A program made the translations under genes and the position numbers. Below, in pieces: positions 60,276-64,000 of a DNA stretch of 64,000 bases. This DNA comes from an uncultured Bacteroidales bacterium. GTDB lineage: Bacteria; Bacteroidota; Bacteroidia; Bacteroidales; P3. Positions within the stretch are counted from its first letter, which is position 1. Every line of letters starts with the position of its first letter. Location: assembly GCA_944320415.1 (NCBI GenBank), contig CALUHJ010000001.1, forward strand, positions 62,001 to 126,000, written 5' to 3'. Below the pieces are notes generated by a model, which searched no databases, was not told the DNA's origin, and saw only the letters and a program-made list of their open reading frames with translations.

Positions 60276-61475
60276 ATGCCACAAGTTTCGAGAAAAGGGA
60301 ATATTTTGCCTGCATCTGCCATCAGAAAACTGGTACCTTTTGCGGATGCGGCCAAGGCAAGGGGTATAAAAATCCACCACCTTAACATAGGACAGCCTGA
60401 CATAGAGACTCCAAAGGGAGCTATAGATGTCTTGCGTAAGGCTCCAATGGATATAGTAGCATATACCAATTCGGCGGGAAATCTTTCGTACAGAAAGAAG
60501 TTATGCGAATATTATGCAAAGCACAACATACACATAACACCGGATGAAATAATAGTTACGAACGGAGGTTCCGAAGCCTTGCAGTTCGCTTTCACCATTT
60601 GCTGCAATCCTGGTGACGAGGTTCTCATTCCGGAACCTTATTACACTAACTACAATTCATTCGCCATCTTGTCCGATGCAGTTATCAAAACCATACCTTC
60701 GTCAATAAAGAGCGGTTTTGCCTTGCCTCCGATAGAGGAATTTGAAAAGGCATTGACAAGCAGGACAAAGGCTATAATGATATGCAATCCCAACAATCCG
60801 ACAGGTTATCTTTATACCAAGGAGGAATTGAAGTCTTTGGCCGAGATTGCGAAGAAACATGATTTGTTCCTGTTCGCTGATGAGGTTTACAGAGAGTTCT
60901 GTTATGACGGAAGGAAACATTTCTCTGTAATGGAACTTGAGGATATTTCCCAGAACGTTATATTGTTGGATTCGGTCAGCAAGAGATATTCTGCTTGCGG
61001 AGCGAGAGTCGGAACTATCATTTCCAAGAACAAGGATATAATGTCGGCTGCAATGCGTATGGCTCAGGCAAGATTGTGCCCACCTTATTTCGGACAGATA
61101 TTTGCAGAGGCTGCCGTTGATACGCCGAAAGAATATTTCGACAGCGTTGCCGCGGAGTATGACAAACGCCGCAAGACATTGGTAGAGGCGGTAAATGCGA
61201 TAGAGGGCTGCTATTGTCCGATGCCTACAGGTGCTTTCTACACCATGATAGAGATGCCTATAGATGACAGTGACAAGTTCTGCAAATGGTTGTTGGAGGA
61301 ATTCAACTACAACGGGGAAACCGTCATGCTTGCTCCTGCAACGGGCTTCTATTCCGACCCTGAAAAAGGTCGCAAGCAGGCAAGAATAACATATTGTCTG
61401 AAGATAGAGGATTTGAAGGCGGCTGTCAAATGTTTGGAAGAAGCCTTGAAGGTTTATCCGGGCAGAACGAAATAG
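60276..61475 (+). CDS. Class I/II aminotransferase
   Basis: 399 residues, PLP fold type I. NIGQPDIETPKG, VTNGGSEALQFAF, MICNPNNPTGYLYTKEEL and DSVSKRYSACGARVG (the last with the PLP Lys) place it with aspartate/alanine-type aminotransferases. The exact amino donor is uncertain. It lies 18 bases downstream of the DUF1573 pair and may be cotranscribed. A terminator follows at 61507. Confidence 0.88.
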   Translation: MPQVSRKGNILPASAIRKLVPFADAAKARGIKIHHLNIGQPDIETPKGAIDVLRKAPMDIVAYTNSAGNLSYRKKLCEYYAKHNIHITPDEIIVTNGGSEALQFAFTICCNPGDEVLIPEPYYTNYNSFAILSDAVIKTIPSSIKSGFALPPIEEFEKALTSRTKAIMICNPNNPTGYLYTKEELKSLAEIAKKHDLFLFADEVYREFCYDGRKHFSVMELEDISQNVILLDSVSKRYSACGARVGTIISKNKDIMSAAMRMAQARLCPPYFGQIFAEAAVDTPKEYFDSVAAEYDKRRKTLVEAVNAIEGCYCPMPTGAFYTMIEMPIDDSDKFCKWLLEEFNYNGETVMLAPATGFYSDPEKGRKQARITYCLKIEDLKAAVKCLEEALKVYPGRTK

Positions 61476-61506
61476 ACGCATAGTAGTTTAAAAACAGTTT
61501 GATAAG

Positions 61507-61545
61507 GACGCAGGTGCTGAAACGGCATTTGCGTCTTTTCTTTTT
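61507..61545 (+). terminator. Terminator of the aminotransferase gene
   Basis: GACGCA (61507-61512) pairs with TGCGTC (61530-61535), with an inner TGC/GCA pair, followed by TTTTCTTTTTT. Confidence 0.75.
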
Positions 61546-61597
61546 TGATTCCATTTTTTTTGATTTAGGTTTTGTTTTTTTCAATCTTTGTTTCAGT

Positions 61598-61628
61598 TTT
61601 GCCGTATTTGCAAACTGTTGTATCTTTG
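61598..61628 (+). promoter_or_regulatory. Promoter of the LysR gene, full consensus
   Basis: TTTG (61598-61601), 19 bases, TATCTTTG (61621-61628). The 36 bases 61597-61632 match 63919-63954 at 30 positions. A short frame of 15 codons (61636-61683, ATG to TAA) follows and could be a leader peptide; that is speculative. Confidence 0.8.
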
Positions 61629-61727
61629 TTTGCGCATGGAAACCGGAAGAGATAACCGTTTCGGTACGTTTGTTTTGACATAAGGAAAACGGATGTTGCA
61701 TTTTTGTGTACAAAATTCATATGGGTG

Positions 61728-62624
61728 GTGAATGATTTTCGTTTGAAGGTGTTTCAGTCTGTGGCCAGAAATCTGAGCTTTACCAAGGCTTCGCAGGAGT
61801 TGTTCGTAAGTCAGCCTGCGATTACCAAACACATACATGAACTGGAAACCGCATATCGGACCAGACTGTTTGACAGACAGGGAGGAAAGATTTTCCTTAC
61901 GCGCTCTGGCAAGCTGTTTCTGGAGCATTGCGACAGGATTTTGGAGGATTACAGAAAACTGGAGTATGAAATGCACCTGCTGCACAACGAATATGCGGGA
62001 GAATTGAAGCTCGGGGCGAGTACGACCATTGCACAATATGTACTTCCTCTTCTTTTGGGGCGTTTCATAAGCCGGTTTCCGAATGTAGGTCTTTCATTGA
62101 TTAACGGCAATTCGAGGGATGTGGAGCAAGCCTTGGAACAAGGTCGTATAGAGCTTGGATTGGTTGAAGGCGTTTACAGAATGCCGGGATTGAAGTATAC
62201 TGCGTTTATGAAAGACGAACTTGTTGCCATAGTGTCCTGTAAAAGCAGGCTGGCCTTGCCCGAGGAGATTTCTCCGAATGATTTGTTGAATGTACCCTTG
62301 GTTTTCCGTGAAAGAGGTTCAGGTACGTTGGATGTGATAGAACGTGCCTTGGGACAACACGATATCAGGCTTTCTTCTCTTAACGTTTTGATGTATTTGG
62401 GTAGTACGGAGAGCATAAAGTTGTTTATCGAGAATGCGGACTGCATGGGTATCGTTTCTGTCCGTTCGGTTGCAAGGGAATTGGCCTCTGGAGTTTTTCG
62501 AGTTGTAGAAATAAAGGACATGCCCATGTTTCGTGAGTTCTGTTTTGTGCGTTTGCAGGGACAGGAAGGAGGACTTCCGCAGACTTTCATGCAGTTTGCT
62601 ATGCACTATGGAACAAATCTTTGA
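61728..62624 (+). CDS. LysR-family transcription regulator
   Basis: 298 residues from the GTG at 61728, chosen because NDFRLKVFQSVARNLSFTKASQELFVSQPAITKHI is the normal beginning of the winged helix-turn-helix; the alternatives are GTG 61725 or TTG 61704. The effector domain follows (LKLGASTTIAQYVLPLLLGRF). It is convergent with a YeiH-type exporter gene. In enterobacteria yeiH lies beside the LysR gene yeiE, so a regulatory link is plausible; here the genes face each other. Effector unknown. Confidence 0.9.
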   Translation: MNDFRLKVFQSVARNLSFTKASQELFVSQPAITKHIHELETAYRTRLFDRQGGKIFLTRSGKLFLEHCDRILEDYRKLEYEMHLLHNEYAGELKLGASTTIAQYVLPLLLGRFISRFPNVGLSLINGNSRDVEQALEQGRIELGLVEGVYRMPGLKYTAFMKDELVAIVSCKSRLALPEEISPNDLLNVPLVFRERGSGTLDVIERALGQHDIRLSSLNVLMYLGSTESIKLFIENADCMGIVSVRSVARELASGVFRVVEIKDMPMFREFCFVRLQGQEGGLPQTFMQFAMHYGTNL

Positions 62625-62628
62625 TTGT

Positions 62629-62672
62629 TTAATCAAGAAGGTCAGTCCAATGTGCCGACCCTCTTGATTAAG
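62629..62672. terminator. Bidirectional terminator between the LysR gene and yeiH
   Basis: TTAATCAAGAAGGTC (62629-62643) pairs with GACCCTCTTGATTAA (62658-62672) with one mismatch, placed between convergent stop codons. Confidence 0.8.
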
Positions 62673-62681
62673 TTTGCGATT

Positions 62682-63755
62682 TTAGAACAGACCGCACAAA
62701 TATTTTGTTATTAAATAACCGCCGACTAACAGCCAGATATATATCAATCCTGCAAGCAGAAAAGGCTTGGCTCCCACTTTTTTGAATTTTTCTATGCTTG
62801 TTTCGGTACCCAAGGCGGTCATTGCCATTGTCAGCATGAATGTGTCTATGTATTCTATGGTTGCGTTCAAAGGTATATCCTTTACGCTTTCTACCCCGAA
62901 GATGTATTGAAGCAGTGAATTGAGACATATCACGCCTATAAATCCGAAAGCAAACCACGGTATTGTTATCCTGCTTTTCTTTTCCTTGTTTTTATCTGTC
63001 GGTTTCCTGCTTTTTGACAGGGCAATGCCCATTATTACCAGAACCGGAGCCAGCAGCATTACGCGAATCATTTTGGTTATTGTTGCCGTTCCTGCAATGC
63101 CGAGGGCATCGGTAGGGTCCATTGCGTTGCCGGCTCCCGCCACATGGGCCACCTCATGCAGTGTGCTTCCAGTGTATATTGCCACTTGGGTATCCGTAAG
63201 TCCGGATAGCAGTCCGCTTCTGTACATTACAGGGTAGAGAAACATGGACAGTGTACCGAACACCACGACGGTGGATACCGCTATGGCCGTCTTGTGACTT
63301 TCGCATTTCACCACCGGTTCCGCTCCCAATACTGCTGCTGCGCCGCAAATGGCACTTCCGGTAGATGTCATAAGGGCTGTTTCCTTGTCAATCTTCAACA
63401 CACGTCCAAGCCATATTCCCAAGAAAATGGTACCTGCCACTATTATTGTGTCTACAATTATGGCAGGCAGTCCAACGGCAACAACCTGAGTCAGCGTAAG
63501 TCTGAAGCCGTAGAGGATAATACCCCAGCGCAGTATGCGTTTGCTGCAGAATTTTATGCCAGGTACCCATCGCCACGGCAGTCTGTTGCGTAAGCTGTTG
63601 GCATAAAGCATGCCGAGTATTATGCCCACGATTAACGGACTGAAAGAAAGTTTTTTCACTACGTTTATTTCGGCGATGTAAAATGCCGCAAATGAAAACA
63701 ATGTAATCAGAAGAATACCGTGTAGGGTGTTTGCCCTGTTTCCTTTTTCCAACAT
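62682..63755 (-). CDS. YeiH/UPF0324-family membrane protein, putative sulfate exporter
   Basis: 357 residues with about ten membrane helices. SPLIVGIILGMLYANSL, WGIILYGFRLT, TGSAICGAAAVLGAEPVV and TGSTLHEVAHVAGAGNAMDP are conserved blocks of the UPF0324 family. The sulfate-export label is a family annotation with limited proof. A TACTTTTG box (minus strand, 63800-63807) lies 45 bases ahead of the gene. Confidence 0.9.
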   Translation of the reverse strand: MLEKGNRANTLHGILLITLFSFAAFYIAEINVVKKLSFSPLIVGIILGMLYANSLRNRLPWRWVPGIKFCSKRILRWGIILYGFRLTLTQVVAVGLPAIIVDTIIVAGTIFLGIWLGRVLKIDKETALMTSTGSAICGAAAVLGAEPVVKCESHKTAIAVSTVVVFGTLSMFLYPVMYRSGLLSGLTDTQVAIYTGSTLHEVAHVAGAGNAMDPTDALGIAGTATITKMIRVMLLAPVLVIMGIALSKSRKPTDKNKEKKSRITIPWFAFGFIGVICLNSLLQYIFGVESVKDIPLNATIEYIDTFMLTMAMTALGTETSIEKFKKVGAKPFLLAGLIYIWLLVGGYLITKYLCGLF

Positions 63756-63799
63756 GTTTATTTTTTTGTTATGAATTTGAACTGATTTTTTTCACGTTG

Positions 63800-63807
63800 C
63801 AAAAGTA
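63800..63807 (-). promoter_or_regulatory. Possible yeiH -7 box
   Basis: The minus strand reads TACTTTTG; no TTG at the 19-base spacing. Confidence 0.45.
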
Positions 63808-63919
63808 GTCAATTGTCAACAAATGTTTCGATTGTTTTTTTTTATGAGGTATAACCGTTGTTTATTTTGCTGACATGTATCGTATCGTTTTCGTGTCGGT
63901 TTCAATTTGTTTTTTTGAT

Positions 63920-63950
63920 TTTGCCGTAAGGTCAAACTGTCGTATCTTTG
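63920..63950 (+). promoter_or_regulatory. Promoter of the gene leaving the window, full consensus
   Basis: TTTG (63920-63923), with the TTG at 63921-63923, 19 bases, then TATCTTTG (63943-63950); the next ATG is 18 bases on. Confidence 0.78.
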
Positions 63951-63967
63951 CTTGATAATATCGGAAC

Positions 63968-64000
63968 ATGAAAGCAATTTCCAGATTAGAACAAAAATTG
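63968..64000 (+). CDS. First 11 codons of a gene running off the window
   Basis: ATG at 63968, reading MKAISRLEQKL to the window edge. It is directly preceded by a full-consensus promoter. Too little is visible to assign a family. Confidence 0.5.
   Translation, partial: MKAISRLEQKL

Noticed and set aside
1..64000. tRNA, rRNA, CRISPR arrays, insertion sequences and prophage genes
   Set aside because: I looked for these in all gaps and found no cloverleaf, repeat-spacer pattern, transposase or phage structural gene.

Overview
The window is a chromosomal segment from a member of the Bacteroidota, most likely order Bacteroidales. The evidence is: recurring promoters of the form TTTG-N19-TAnnTTTG; a type IX secretion component (PorT-like) and a likely T9SS cargo protein; a serine palmitoyltransferase/ceramide operon; tandem DUF1573 proteins; a UpxY-type NusG paralogue; a large Bacteroidota-type urocanase; and weak Shine-Dalgarno sequences. 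No phage, insertion sequence, CRISPR array, rRNA or tRNA is visible. Most of the window is ordinary core genome, densely packed with many overlapping start/stop codons.

Layout. 0-6 kb: end of an LpxL-type acyltransferase, polA and an M64 peptidase, then a non-coding and accessory patch (4.4-6.0 kb) with a repeat island, a deeply nested hairpin and two small secreted proteins. 6-18 kb: dnaE-queG on the plus strand, then sppA, a UpxY/NusG-like gene, hutU, an M28 peptidase, a DUF6973-like protein and nadA on the minus strand. 18.4-18.8 kb: a divergent, AT-rich, gene-free gap that looks like the replication origin. 18.8-29.9 kb: an all-plus block with rpiB, a LutB-like protein, deoC, a three-gene ceramide operon, a thioredoxin lipoprotein, recA, nadE and purF. 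29.9-39.3 kb: an all-minus block with a small anchored protein, the T9SS cargo, a short ComEC, a radical SAM protein, MenA, tryptophanase and MnmA. 39.4-52.1 kb: plus strand, with surface-sugar genes (WbpD/WbpB-like, FemAB-like, CapD/WbpM-like, GT4) around a large FAD/Fe-S dehydrogenase, then asparaginase, a heptose-type kinase, PorT and a COG2509 flavoprotein. 52.1-57.0 kb: minus operon of ctp, a transglutaminase-like protein and an outer-membrane barrel. 57.1-64 kb: PpiD-like isomerase, two DUF1573 genes, an aminotransferase, a LysR regulator, a YeiH-type exporter and the first codons of one more gene.

The most notable result is the candidate oriC at about 18.41-18.68 kb. It holds seven exact matches to TTWTCMACA (DnaA-box-like) in 255 bases. 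It sits where gene orientation switches from mainly leftward to rightward, and parS-like ParB sites with a CACGTG core lie at 13.0, 15.3 and 24.2 kb. polA, dnaE and recA are all within 18 kb of it. Other points of interest are a NadE whose glutaminase Cys is replaced by Leu, a 114-nt five-helix nested hairpin at 5.0 kb, a repeat vocabulary shared by terminators and a coding region, and two nearly identical promoters 2.3 kb apart.
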